Shown here: positions 16,296 to 25,050 of the stretch, one piece after another
How the letters are laid out: each line of letters starts with the position of its first letter
How positions within the stretch are numbered: the first letter of the stretch is position 1
Assembly (NCBI GenBank): GCA_017477125.1
Contig: JAFUXN010000117.1
Coordinates: 1 to 55,335, forward strand
From: Selenomonadaceae bacterium
GTDB lineage: Bacteria > Bacillota > Negativicutes > Selenomonadales > Selenomonadaceae
Length of the DNA: 55,335 bases
Direction of reading: 5' to 3'
Position numbers and translations under genes: made by a program
Notes under the pieces: generated by a model
The model's input: only the letters and a program-made list of their open reading frames with translations
What the model was told of the DNA's origin: nothing
Database searches by the model: none

Positions 16296-17398
16296 AATTC
16301 TCTGCGGATAATACGTTCCGCCAGTTCGTCAATCGTTCTCATCATCAGCGTGTCGCTCGGCACTCCTTGCAAGATTTGACCGCTGTTGGCAACCGAGACC
16401 AAATTATATTCGTTTGGAAATATCTCGGCGATCGGATAACCCAACTGCATTTCGAGTTGCATTTTCTTATCGGGCGTGCATGGGTTGACACGCGTGAAGA
16501 TGGGCCAACATTTGTTGCGTTGTACCTTGCGCATGTCGAACAGCGCCATGCTCCGCTTGACATGCTCGATCTCGAGCCCGGTATTGATCATCGCGACCAC
16601 GAAGTTGACATCGGCGAAGTTGGTGACCGCCACCGACAACGGATTGAATCCCGCGGGCAGATCGATGAACACGTACTTGAACAGATGACCCGCCATCTGC
16701 ACCAGCCCGAGCAATCCCTCTGCATCGACGAGCTCCGCATACTCGGGGCGGTCGGGGCTGCTCAACAATCCGACGTTTTTGGTTATGACGTGGAAATACG
16801 GCGCCAGCGACACCGGCATCAACATCTTCAGATCGTGAACCGCGTCGACCACCGTATGTTGAGGCTCAATGTCGAAAAAGATCGGCAGGTCGCCGAATTG
16901 CAAGTCCGCATCGATGAGCGCAACCGATTCATTTGTCTTCTTGGCGAGCGTCAACGCCAACAGCGCAGCGAGCGTCGTCCTGCCCGCCCGACCTTTGGGA
17001 CTGAAGAACGCTATCGTGTAAGGCGCTCCCGTTCCCCCGCGTTTCTTGTAAACTTCGATCGCCTCAAGTATATCGGAAGTACGGAACGGTTTCTTAATAC
17101 ATCCCAAAATTCCGTAGCCGACGGCGCGTTGAGCCATGTCGGGATTCCACGTCGAGAGCATGCCCAAGATCATAACGCCGGGGTAGATGTCGACAAATGC
17201 CGGCAACATGTCCACAACTTCGGGATCATCGACGTCAACGAGGAACAACGAAGGATTGTGCATGCCGCTCTGTCCGAGCGCCGCGTTGACTTCGCTGTAA
17301 GTCGCCATCACTTCAAAGTCCGGGGATTTTTTGAGCGTTTCATTGAGCTCGTCGTGCATCGCCTTGTTTTTCTCTATGAGAATTACTCGATACGCCAA
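16292..17398 (-). CDS. tadZ: TadZ/CpaE-like protein: receiver-like domain plus atypical MinD-like ATPase lacking the P-loop lysine
   Basis: TadZ/CpaE proteins localise the Tad machinery at the inner membrane and consist of a pseudo-receiver domain fused to a ParA/MinD-like ATPase. Residues 1-120 look like a receiver: LFLVDVDD around Asp55 and CIKKPF around Lys102. From residue 126 the ATPase begins with FFSPKGRAGRTTLAALLA. The signature lysine (Lys135) of the deviant Walker A motif is present, but the P-loop lysine is replaced by Arg140 and the second glycine by Arg137. DADLQFGDLPIFFDIEP and FIDLPAGFNPL supply the later motifs. The start is a TTG at 17398 with AGGTG eight bases upstream. It is coupled to tadB and follows the other ATPase gene by 17 bp. 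Confidence 0.85.
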   Translation of the reverse strand: MAYRVILIEKNKAMHDELNETLKKSPDFEVMATYSEVNAALGQSGMHNPSLFLVDVDDPEVVDMLPAFVDIYPGVMILGMLSTWNPDMAQRAVGYGILGCIKKPFRTSDILEAIEVYKKRGGTGAPYTIAFFSPKGRAGRTTLAALLALTLAKKTNESVALIDADLQFGDLPIFFDIEPQHTVVDAVHDLKMLMPVSLAPYFHVITKNVGLLSSPDRPEYAELVDAEGLLGLVQMAGHLFKYVFIDLPAGFNPLSVAVTNFADVNFVVAMINTGLEIEHVKRSMALFDMRKVQRNKCWPIFTRVNPCTPDKKMQLEMQLGYPIAEIFPNEYNLVSVANSGQILQGVPSDTLMMRTIDELAERIIRREL

Positions 17399-17415
17399 CT
17401 AAATTGCACCTGCCT

Positions 17416-18261
17416 TCAGTTGCCGAATATGTCGAAGAACTTGGTGAAGAAGCCTTGCGGCTCGGCGGGAGTCGCGGGATTGAGTTGATTGCTGTTGGGG
17501 CGAGCGGTGTATTCGCCCGACAACTCCATGAAACTCTTGGTCAACGGAGCATCGGGCGCAACGAACATCAACGGGCAGCCCTCAAGGATTGATTTGTTGA
17601 CCGACGGGAAGTCGTTCGGGAGGCGATGAAAGAATGTCTCGCCGAGCAGACGCTCAACGTCCCTGCCGTCGATGAGCTTTTGAGAGTTGGCGCGGTTCTC
17701 GACGAGCCGAATCTTACTGCCCTCGTACTCGAATCGAACCAGCGTGTCATAACCGATTTTGAAATTCTTGACCGACGGCAGGAAATCGATCACGCCGAGG
17801 AAATTTATAATGGTGCTCATGTCGAGCATCGCCACGTTCAAAGTGCTGAACACCGCGCTGAGATCGAGCACAATGAAATCGAAGTAGTTGAGCTGCATGA
17901 TCAAGTTCTCAACCACATCGACATCGATGCGATAAGCGTCATAGATCATGCGCGGCGGGGCGAGCACGGAGAATCTGATCTCGCCGCCCTTGCCCTTGTA
18001 ATGATAATCCGTCAAGTAATCCTTCACGTTGAAGTGTTCGGCGTCGTTCTTGAAATCCGCGTTGGCGTCGGCGATGGTATATTTCGGCTCCAACTTGAGG
18101 TATTTGACGATGTCTCCAAATTGCAGATCGAGGTCAACAAGGCAAATGGCATAGCCTTCTTTTGCCAGCCCCGCCGCCAAATTAATGGCAGTTATTGTCT
18201 TGCCAATGCCCGAGCCGGTGCTGAAGATGCTGATGATTATGCTGCTACGTCCTTCTGCCAT
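17416..18261 (-). CDS. tadZ: TadZ/CpaE-like MinD-family ATPase lacking the signature lysine
   Basis: This second MinD-like ATPase of the Tad operon has no receiver domain. Its Walker A segment reads FSTGSGIGKTITAINLAAGLAKEG: the P-loop Gly20-Lys21-Thr22 is intact, but the signature lysine that MinD/ParA proteins use across the dimer is replaced by Gly16. Switch motifs VDLDLQFGDIVKYLKLEP and FDFIVLDLSAVFSTLNVAML follow. The C-terminus is a Pro/Asn linker ending in GFFTKFFDIFGN, an amphipathic tail that could bind membrane. Length is 281 aa. The ATG has GGAGG eight bases upstream and lies just after the secretin gene. Its defects complement those of the ATPase encoded next, suggesting a heterodimer. 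Confidence 0.83.
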   Translation of the reverse strand: MAEGRSSIIISIFSTGSGIGKTITAINLAAGLAKEGYAICLVDLDLQFGDIVKYLKLEPKYTIADANADFKNDAEHFNVKDYLTDYHYKGKGGEIRFSVLAPPRMIYDAYRIDVDVVENLIMQLNYFDFIVLDLSAVFSTLNVAMLDMSTIINFLGVIDFLPSVKNFKIGYDTLVRFEYEGSKIRLVENRANSQKLIDGRDVERLLGETFFHRLPNDFPSVNKSILEGCPLMFVAPDAPLTKSFMELSGEYTARPNSNQLNPATPAEPQGFFTKFFDIFGN

Positions 18262-18265
18262 TGAG

Positions 18266-19774
18266 TTACCCTCCTCCGGTCGGCGGTTCGTTCAGATCGA
18301 CTTCGTTGAGTCCGTTCTTCTCGAGCCGCCCTCGATTGTAATAGTCTTTCATAGGATCGGACATACGTACATGCGACGTATCGTCGTCGTCGACTATGTA
18401 AGGTGTCACCAAAATTATCAACTCGCGTTTGTCTCTTCGTTTTGAGGTGTACTTAAAAAACTCGCCGAGCACGGGAATATCTCCGAGCAGGGGAATTTTG
18501 GAAACTGCTTTGCTTTCGGTCGAGTCCATCAACCCGCCGATGATCATCGTCGAGCCCGATTGCAGATTGATCACCGAATCCGCGCGGCGCGTTGAGATGA
18601 TCGGCTGACCGTTTACAGCCTGCCCGCTCAAAGCGCTGACCTCTGTGTGAACGGTCGACACCACGCGATTTTGATCATCGACGATCGGTTTGAACTGCAA
18701 AATTATGCCGTAGTTCTCGAATTGAACGGTGGTGCCCGTGACGTTCGAAACCGAATAGGGAATCTTGCCGCCGATCTGTATGGTCGCCTGCTCGCCGCTC
18801 AACGTCGTCAAGCTCGGTCTCGATAAAATTCTCGCCTTGCCGTTCGACACGAGCGCATGGATCGTAGCGTTGATCGGTCCAAACCTCTGCGCCATCCATT
18901 TCAACGGACGTCTCGAAAATTGCTCGACATGCGATCCCGATTTGGTAGTAAGAGTTCCCGATGTAGCATTTCCCAAACTATCGGTCGTCGAGTAATCGGT
19001 CGTTGTGGTCGTGACGGTGCGATCGTGTCTTTCACCGATAGAAAACACTCCGCCTTCGCCGCTCTCACCGTACTGAATCCCGAGGTCTTTGACCTTATCG
19101 GAATTGATTTCGATCACTTGAGCCTCAAGGCGAATTTGGAGCGGGTTGCGCATCTTCAACAGATCAATGACATTGCCCTCGTCCTGAACTTTATCCATCT
19201 GCGTCAAGATCGTATTCGAGTGATCCTCTTCGGAAGACTGCGTGCTCAACGACGTGTCGGCATTGCTCCCGAAACTCAAACTGCTCTTGCTGCCGCTGCC
19301 GACGTAGAGCCGCGCGACTTGGATCGCATAATTCCGTTCGTACTGATCATTCACCGTGCCCGTCAGCAGTATTCGATTGCCAATCTTCTTGACGTGCACG
19401 CCGGGCAAGCCGATCGTCTGCTCGATCTCCTCCGCCAAGCCGAGATCATCCTTCGTGACATTGATCAGATACTCGTGCCTGACTCCGTCGACCGTCCACA
19501 CAAACAGCGTGGTCGAGCCTTCCTTCTCCAAGGTCGTAACCACGAACTCATTCAACGAAGGCTTCAGCCGTTTGATCGTGACAATCTTGCTGCCAATGAA
19601 TATGCGCTCGATGTCGCTCGTCAGCTTGAAATACTTCGACGTGTTGAAACCGAGCCGTATCGTCTCGCATTTTTGCACATCAAACGTTTCGTAATCGGCT
19701 TCGCCGGCGCAGACCGTTGACAGCGCCGCGAGCATCATCGCCATCGTGATCAGAAATAATTTTACGCACTGCAT
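18266..19774 (-). CDS. rcpA: Tad pilus outer-membrane secretin RcpA/CpaC
   Basis: RcpA forms the multimeric outer-membrane gate for the Flp pilus. A Sec signal peptide is visible (residues 1-23, ending STVCA). The N-terminal FDVQKCETIRLGFNTSKYFKLTSD block and the VHVKKIGNRILLTGTV module are typical of the pilus-secretin N-terminus. The C-terminal secretin domain includes RILSRPSLTTLSGEQATIQIGGKIPY and STMIIGGLMDSTESKAVSKIPLLGDIPVLGEFF, ending with RELIILVTPYIV. Length is 502 aa. Its presence is strong evidence for an outer membrane. The ATG at 19774 has only a weak ribosome site and lies 30 bp behind cpaB, so it depends on the operon promoter at about 20.98 kb. Confidence 0.95.
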   Translation of the reverse strand: MQCVKLFLITMAMMLAALSTVCAGEADYETFDVQKCETIRLGFNTSKYFKLTSDIERIFIGSKIVTIKRLKPSLNEFVVTTLEKEGSTTLFVWTVDGVRHEYLINVTKDDLGLAEEIEQTIGLPGVHVKKIGNRILLTGTVNDQYERNYAIQVARLYVGSGSKSSLSFGSNADTSLSTQSSEEDHSNTILTQMDKVQDEGNVIDLLKMRNPLQIRLEAQVIEINSDKVKDLGIQYGESGEGGVFSIGERHDRTVTTTTTDYSTTDSLGNATSGTLTTKSGSHVEQFSRRPLKWMAQRFGPINATIHALVSNGKARILSRPSLTTLSGEQATIQIGGKIPYSVSNVTGTTVQFENYGIILQFKPIVDDQNRVVSTVHTEVSALSGQAVNGQPIISTRRADSVINLQSGSTMIIGGLMDSTESKAVSKIPLLGDIPVLGEFFKYTSKRRDKRELIILVTPYIVDDDDTSHVRMSDPMKDYYNRGRLEKNGLNEVDLNEPPTGGG

Positions 19775-19804
19775 CTTAACAATTCTCGTCCAATCTCATC
19801 GAGA

Positions 19805-20869
19805 TTACTTCTTGGCTTCCTCCTCGTCGGGGTCGTCGCCATAAATTATCTCGAACGTTTTGGGCTCCTCCGGTTCGGATTTCGATTGTGTGTCGGTCTT
19901 CGCTTCGGGTTTTGATTGAAGTTCGGGGAGCGCCGACGGATTGAAAGGCACCTTCGGTTCGACAATCGGCGCGGTTGACGTGGGTGGTACAGACGCCCTT
20001 GGTGTTGTCGGTGTCGTCGATGTTGAAGGTGTTGAAGGCGTCGATGTCGACGGAGCTTCGGACTTGACCGTTCGCGACGGTCGATACGATTCCAACGTGT
20101 AATCCGACGCATCGACGTACGAATCCGACGGTCTGAACGGGCGGAGCATCAAATAAATCTCGCCCAACTTCGACGCCGATACCAACTGCAAGCCCTCGTC
20201 GGGCTTCAATGCCAACGTCGCGATGGTCGGATTATCAATCGCCTCGGTCGACGGATTGAGCTGTTGCTCGCCCTCGCTACTCGGCGTCTTCTTGACTCCC
20301 ATGTTATTGTTGATGCTTAGAAGTAATACATTCTGCAACAGGATCGTGCTGGTCGCAATGCCGTCGCCCTTCTCGACGAGGATCACATCTACGCGATCGC
20401 CCGGCTTGGCAAAGCCCGCCACGCCCGTCACATCATTGACGCTGACCGATATCGCGCGACAATCTTTCGGGATCGAACCGACAAACCCCGTCGGCTCATT
20501 GCTGCCGTAAATCTTTTGTTCGGTGATCACGTCGCCGCTGAAGATTATCGCCTTGGTCGTCCTGTTGATAACCGCGCCCGCGTCGGACACGGCGTTGGTC
20601 GGAACCATTTCCTCGGGCAATTCCTTGAGCTCCAACATTTCTCTCTTGAGTATGGTTTGAGCGCCGATATCCGATTTTGCCACGACCACCGATCGGGTCA
20701 CGACCTCGGGAGTTTCATGCGACACAACTTCTTCCTCTACGCGAGTGAGTTTCGTAAATGCGAAGTACATGATCCCGAACATGACCAACGCCGCCACCGC
20801 AGATATCATCAGCATCTGCCGCGGACGCAATTCGCTCAACCAATCAAGAAATCCCTTCGACCACCTCAA
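19805..20869 (-). CDS. cpaB: Flp pilus assembly protein CpaB/RcpC
   Basis: CpaB/RcpC is a periplasmic, membrane-anchored protein that works with the secretin and may gate it. A single N-terminal span (about residues 18-38) is followed by a SAF domain (VVVAKSDIGAQTILKREMLELKELPEEMVP) and the CpaB core with ISVSVNDVTGVAGFAKPGDRVDVILV. The last 110 residues are a Ser/Thr/Pro-rich, then Glu/Lys-rich disordered tail, longer than usual. The only suitable in-frame start is TTG at 20869, close behind GGAGAGGA. An ATG at 20879 is out of frame and would give an 11-codon peptide overlapping the start. It is the first gene of the Tad operon. Confidence 0.9.
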   Translation of the reverse strand: MRWSKGFLDWLSELRPRQMLMISAVAALVMFGIMYFAFTKLTRVEEEVVSHETPEVVTRSVVVAKSDIGAQTILKREMLELKELPEEMVPTNAVSDAGAVINRTTKAIIFSGDVITEQKIYGSNEPTGFVGSIPKDCRAISVSVNDVTGVAGFAKPGDRVDVILVEKGDGIATSTILLQNVLLLSINNNMGVKKTPSSEGEQQLNPSTEAIDNPTIATLALKPDEGLQLVSASKLGEIYLMLRPFRPSDSYVDASDYTLESYRPSRTVKSEAPSTSTPSTPSTSTTPTTPRASVPPTSTAPIVEPKVPFNPSALPELQSKPEAKTDTQSKSEPEEPKTFEIIYGDDPDEEEAKK

Positions 20870-20960
20870 TCCTCTCCATGCTCCTTTTTAAAAAGTGATG
20901 GCTTAACTTTTACGATCAACCGCACCTTTCGCACGCAAGCAGCAAATCGTTATTGATGAT

Positions 20961-20989
20961 ATGATAATCCACATAAAATCGTCTGTCAA
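20961..20989 (-). promoter_or_regulatory. Promoter of the Tad pilus operon
   Basis: On the minus strand a perfect TTGACA (20984-20989) and TATCAT (20961-20966) are separated by 17 bp. Transcription would start near 20954, giving a leader of about 85 nt before cpaB. The hexamers equal those of the sucrose PTS promoter. Confidence 0.82.
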
Positions 20990-21042
20990 TACCTAAAATC
21001 GATTTGAAAGCGTTGACGTTCGTTTGAGGAATTTGACGGACT

Positions 21043-22635
21043 TTAACCTATTGTCTCCGCCGAGGCATAATAAAATCCGTTCCTGCCGTTCGCTTTTACG
21101 TGGTACAACGATTCGTCCGCGGACTTGAACAGCGTCTCATAATCGGTGCCATGCTGAGGAGCCACGGCTACACCGATGCTCGCCGTCACGCTCGTCTTGA
21201 TCCCGTCGACCACGATATTGCCGGCGACCGCTTTGATCCGCTCCGCCTTGTTGACCACGATGCCCATGCCCGGCAGGTTGTCGATGATCACCACAAATTC
21301 ATCGCCTCCGAACCTCCCTATGCAATCGTTGGGGCGGAACTGTTTGCGCAGCACTCTCGAAAACTCCACGAGCACTTTATCGCCGAACTGATGTCCGTAA
21401 GTGTCGTTCATCTCCTTGAAATGATCCAAGTCGATGACGTACAGCGCCAAGATCGTTTCGTTGTTCTGCTCATTGAAAGTCTTCAACTTCATCTTGCAGG
21501 CGCGTTCCATCGTCGTCTTGTTGTAGAGCTTCGTCAGCTTATCCAATTCCGATTCCATCTGATAGGCGTCCCGATCCGATCTGATTTTGTTGAACGCCTC
21601 CGCCATCTGCCCGAGCTCGTCCTCCGAGGACACTTCGATCTTCTCAAACTTGCCGTTGCCCCGAATGATCTTATCCGCCGCGTCCTTGATCTCCAATATC
21701 GGGCGCGTCACTTTGCTCGATAAGATGTACGCCGTCCCGATCACCAACAGCAACATAAACGTGCCCAACGTGATCGACTCGATGATCTTGTTGTACACTC
21801 GATCCATGATGACGCGGTACGGGTGAGCCGTTATGATCAGCCAGCCCGTCAATTCATTCCTCGAGTAGCAAATTAATGAGTCTTCGCCGTTGAAGTCCGC
21901 GCGGATCGCCCCGACGTTGTCTCCGATCTGCTCGGTTATGAAACTGTACTTGCCTTCGAGCGCATGTTCTTCCGCGAAGTTCACTATCACATCGGAATAA
22001 GCGATCACCTTGTCCTCGCGATCGAGCACGATCACCGAAATATCTTTGTCGTCCTGCGTCTCTATAAATCTCTGCAACTGGTCGAGATTGAGATTGCGTT
22101 GAACCATGCCGATCGGTTTTTGACTGTCTCTATCCAAGACGGGAGATTCAATCACCACGATCAATCTGCCCGTCGACATGCTCACCATCACGTCCGAAAC
22201 GAAATCATTGCCGCGCATCGCCTCATGGAAATGCCGGCGTTTGGAGACGTTGACCAGCTCCGATCGATCCGTTCGAACCAATTGCTTGGCGTCGGCGCCC
22301 GTCAACGCCATCAGATTATCGTCGCCGAACACCGAGTTGGTGTCATCCAAAACATGCGCCGCGATCGACAGCCGTTCGCTCGTCGGCTCGAGAAGGCAAT
22401 CGGATATCACCGGATTCAACGCCATCGAGCGGAGCACATAAAAATTCTTCTCCATCAGCTCCGTCATGTGTTCGGATATGATTGCATTTCGGAGCGTGCC
22501 GTTGGTGACGGCGATTTCCTCAAGCTCCGATATCATTTTCGATGCCCCAACGATGAGTACCAAGATCAGTGGCAGGGCGCCTATCACGATCAGCAGGACG
22601 AACAACTTATCTCGTACGCTCTTGGTGATATTCAA
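21043..22635 (-). CDS. Membrane-bound diguanylate cyclase (dCache-HAMP-GGDEF)
   Basis: This enzyme makes c-di-GMP from two GTP. Two spans (about 10-30 and 285-305) enclose a periplasmic double-Cache-like sensor with the LVRTDRSELVNVSKRRHFHEAM and VIVLDREDKVIAYS segments. A HAMP domain (SSKVTRPILEIKDAADKIIRG) and the GGDEF domain follow. The catalytic FGGDEFV is intact (GGDEF at 443-447), and an inhibitory RxxD site (RPND, 434-437) sits exactly five residues upstream. The start is TTG at 22635, with GGAG about ten bases upstream and the DUF192 gene ending 21 bp before it. It is the last gene of the rsmE-mtaB-DUF192 cluster. The signal it senses is unknown. Confidence 0.93.
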   Translation of the reverse strand: MNITKSVRDKLFVLLIVIGALPLILVLIVGASKMISELEEIAVTNGTLRNAIISEHMTELMEKNFYVLRSMALNPVISDCLLEPTSERLSIAAHVLDDTNSVFGDDNLMALTGADAKQLVRTDRSELVNVSKRRHFHEAMRGNDFVSDVMVSMSTGRLIVVIESPVLDRDSQKPIGMVQRNLNLDQLQRFIETQDDKDISVIVLDREDKVIAYSDVIVNFAEEHALEGKYSFITEQIGDNVGAIRADFNGEDSLICYSRNELTGWLIITAHPYRVIMDRVYNKIIESITLGTFMLLLVIGTAYILSSKVTRPILEIKDAADKIIRGNGKFEKIEVSSEDELGQMAEAFNKIRSDRDAYQMESELDKLTKLYNKTTMERACKMKLKTFNEQNNETILALYVIDLDHFKEMNDTYGHQFGDKVLVEFSRVLRKQFRPNDCIGRFGGDEFVVIIDNLPGMGIVVNKAERIKAVAGNIVVDGIKTSVTASIGVAVAPQHGTDYETLFKSADESLYHVKANGRNGFYYASAETIG

Positions 22636-22656
22636 GGCTCAAAACTCCAAACACAT

Positions 22657-23001
22657 TTATTTTGGGTTTACGTTGAACGTTTGTCCGACATTGAGATCAA
22701 ATTTATCTGCGTCGCCCGCGGGCAATTCGAGCACGCCAAATGCTCCCCAACACATTGACAGCCCGAACCACGGTCGCAGCCCGCTGACGATCTTCTTGAT
22801 TCGATATTCCTTGTCGACGTAGACGGCATCGATCGAAAACCGCATGAACATCATGTGGATGCTGTTGCATGGAACGATGAACAGTCCAGTTCCGCTCTCG
22901 AGCCTTCGACGCCCCATCAGTCCCAACATGCGTTTCCATGCGTTGTCGGCGAGCTCGACATTGAGTGTCGCGCCTGTCTCCTCTACTCTGAACTCAACCA
23001 T
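22657..23001 (-). CDS. DUF192 family protein
   Basis: The protein belongs to the small DUF192 family of unknown function. It carries the expected features: LADNAWKRMLGLMGRRRLESGTGLFIVPCNSIHMMFMRFSIDAVYVD, then LPAGDADKFDLNVGQTF at the C-terminus. At 114 aa it has the family length and no signal peptide. I chose the ATG at 23001, which overlaps the mtaB stop codon by eight bases; a longer frame up to 23037 would lie wholly within mtaB. It is sandwiched between mtaB and the diguanylate cyclase gene, probably on one transcript. Confidence 0.88.
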   Translation of the reverse strand: MVEFRVEETGATLNVELADNAWKRMLGLMGRRRLESGTGLFIVPCNSIHMMFMRFSIDAVYVDKEYRIKKIVSGLRPWFGLSMCWGAFGVLELPAGDADKFDLNVGQTFNVNPK

Positions 23002-24262
23002 CGTGCTTCTCAACCAATCGTCCGTCAACGCCCTCACCGTTGAGCTTGATCAATTCCACCTCAACAAGCTCGCCCAACGGCACTTCGCCTTCGATGTACA
23101 CTCGAATATAATTATCCGTCAGCCCGTCGACAACGTTATCGGTGAGCGTTTCGGTCAACACCTCGACCGTCGAGCCGATAAATTTTCGTCGGTACTCGAC
23201 GGATTTTCGATTGCTGATCTCGATCATTCGAGCCGCCCGCTCCTTCTTCACCGCCGACGGTATTTGATCGGGCATCGTCGCCGCCGCCGTCCCCGGTCGC
23301 ACCGAGTACGGAAATACATGCAACTTCGACAGCGGCAGCCCTTCAACAAATTTTATCGTGCGTTCGAACAGCTCATCGGTCTCGCCCGGGAACCCGACGA
23401 TCAGATCGGTCGTCAACGCGATGTCGGGAATCTCGATCGCCAACCGCTCAATCAGCGACGCAAATTGTTTCGTCGAGTACGGACGGCGCATGCCCTTCAA
23501 CACTTCGTCGCAACCCGATTGCAACGGCAAATGCAAATGTCGACACAGCCGACGATCGCTCTTGAGCAGTTCGATCAGATCGTCGTGAACCTCTGTCGCC
23601 TCGATCGATGAAAGCCTCAAGCGTTCGGGGCTCCCGCTCTCGAGCGCCGCATTGATCGCGTCGAGTAAATTCAGCCCGCAATCCTTTCCGTAGGCGCCCA
23701 AATGAATGCCCGTCAACACGATCTCCTTGAACCCCAGCTCATGCAGTTGAGCACACTCCGCGCGGATTCCGTCAAGCGAGCGGGAGCGAACGGTGCCGCG
23801 CAACGTCGGGATAATGCAATATGAACAACGGTTGTCGCAGCCGTCTTCGATCTTGATAAAGGCGCGCGTCCTCGACGGGATATGCGGCAGCTCCTCAAAA
23901 TTTATATCGGTCTCGCCGACGATGCTGATCTTATCCCTGCGCTCGACGGCAGTCTCAACGAGCTCGACGATCCGATTGCGATCCTTCGTTCCGATCACAA
24001 CGTCGGCATCGATTTCCTCGGGGCTCTCTTGCGCGTAGCAGCCGACGACCGCGATCAATGCCCCACTCCGCGCGGAACGGTGGATCATCTGACGAGATTT
24101 TTGAGCGGCAACGGCAGTGACGGCGCACGTATTGATCACGATCACATCGGCGCCGTCAATCTCGTCGACCGTCGAATGACCTGCCAGTTCGAACAGCCGT
24201 TGCATCGCCTCTGTCTCGTACTGATTGACCTTGCAGCCGAGCGTCAAAAATTTAATGTTCAT
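22994..24262 (-). CDS. mtaB: tRNA t6A37 C2-methylthiotransferase MtaB
   Basis: MtaB is a radical-SAM enzyme that adds a methylthio group to t6A at position 37 of ANN-decoding tRNAs. The UPF0004 N-terminal domain has its three cluster cysteines: Cys10 in TLGCKVNQYE, Cys46 in INTCAVT and Cys75 in VGCYAQ. The radical-SAM motif is DGCDNRCSYCIIP with Cys142, Cys146 and Cys149. A C-terminal TRAM-like stretch (VDGLTDNYIRVYIEGEVPLGELVEVELIKL) completes the MiaB-like architecture. The LGCKVNQYE and LTGIHLGAYG signatures mark MtaB rather than MiaB. Length is 422 aa. It starts three bases after the rsmE stop codon, so the pair is clearly an operon of RNA-modification genes. Confidence 0.95.
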   Translation of the reverse strand: MNIKFLTLGCKVNQYETEAMQRLFELAGHSTVDEIDGADVIVINTCAVTAVAAQKSRQMIHRSARSGALIAVVGCYAQESPEEIDADVVIGTKDRNRIVELVETAVERRDKISIVGETDINFEELPHIPSRTRAFIKIEDGCDNRCSYCIIPTLRGTVRSRSLDGIRAECAQLHELGFKEIVLTGIHLGAYGKDCGLNLLDAINAALESGSPERLRLSSIEATEVHDDLIELLKSDRRLCRHLHLPLQSGCDEVLKGMRRPYSTKQFASLIERLAIEIPDIALTTDLIVGFPGETDELFERTIKFVEGLPLSKLHVFPYSVRPGTAAATMPDQIPSAVKKERAARMIEISNRKSVEYRRKFIGSTVEVLTETLTDNVVDGLTDNYIRVYIEGEVPLGELVEVELIKLNGEGVDGRLVEKHDG

Positions 24263-24265
24263 CGT

Positions 24266-24997
24266 TCACCCGTTGAGCTCGTACTGAATGATCGCCAGCG
24301 TCGACAGCGCCGCGGTATCGACCTTGAAAATCTGCGACCCGAGGCTGACACTGACGGCGCCGATATCCTTGATCAAACGCACGTCGCGATCACTGAACCC
24401 GCCCTCGGGACCGATCAAAATGGCGACCTCACGTCGAATGTCGCGCACCACGCTCTTGATGTAGACATCGCGCTCGCGCTCGTTGCAGAAAATCAGAACG
24501 ACGTTCTCATTGTCGAGATTGGGCTTGATCTCCTCGAGCCAGGCAGGCAACTCCCTGATCCCTTCGAGCAACGGCATGGACGCGCGTCCCGATTGTTGAG
24601 ACGCTTCCCGAATGATACGCGACCAACGTTCGCGTTTGGATTGCTCTCTTGCCTCCGACGGGCGCGCGATGGTTCGATCGGAAATCAACGGCACGAGCCT
24701 CGACACGCCGAGTTCGGTTGCCTTCTCGACTATGACATCGAATTTATTCTGTTTGGGCAGGCAACATGCGAGGGTGATGGGGCGCTCGATGCGCAGCTGA
24801 ATGATCTCACTGACGCGGCGAGCTCTGACGGATTCGTGATCGAATTGGATCAGCTCGACTTCGGCGCAACTGCCGAGAGCATCGACGACCTGAACGCGAT
24901 CGCCGACGCGGGAGCGGAGCGAGTAACCGAGATGTCTGGCGGTGTCGCCGGTGAAGGTAATGATGTCGGCGAGTTGATCAACAAAAATGCGTTTCAT
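24266..24997 (-). CDS. rsmE: 16S rRNA (uracil1498-N3)-methyltransferase RsmE
   Basis: RsmE methylates U1498 of 16S rRNA in the decoding centre and belongs to the SPOUT (knotted) class. The protein shows the family segments CCLPKQNKFDVIVEKATELGVSRLVPLIS, IREASQQSGRASMP and the knot motif ILIGPEGGFSDRDV. The C-terminal SAM-binding motif reads LGSQIFKVDTAALSTL, a diverged form of the usual LGxRILRxETA. The start is the ATG at 24997 (243 aa), with GAGGTG eight bases upstream; frames extending to 25078 run through the promoter and the tRNA terminator. It heads the rsmE-mtaB-DUF192-GGDEF cluster and has a good promoter of its own. Confidence 0.93.
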   Translation of the reverse strand: MKRIFVDQLADIITFTGDTARHLGYSLRSRVGDRVQVVDALGSCAEVELIQFDHESVRARRVSEIIQLRIERPITLACCLPKQNKFDVIVEKATELGVSRLVPLISDRTIARPSEAREQSKRERWSRIIREASQQSGRASMPLLEGIRELPAWLEEIKPNLDNENVVLIFCNERERDVYIKSVVRDIRREVAILIGPEGGFSDRDVRLIKDIGAVSVSLGSQIFKVDTAALSTLAIIQYELNG

Positions 24998-25019
24998 GAT
25001 TTCACCTCTTTTGGTCGAA

Positions 25020-25048
25020 GTTATACCACACGACGGGAATTTTGGCAA
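25020..25048 (-). promoter_or_regulatory. Promoter of the rsmE-mtaB cluster
   Basis: TTGCCA (25043-25048, minus strand), 17-bp spacer ending in TGG, and TATAAC (25020-25025), so an extended -10 is also present. Transcription starts near 25013, about 15 nt before the rsmE ATG. Confidence 0.75.
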
Positions 25049-25050
25049 CG

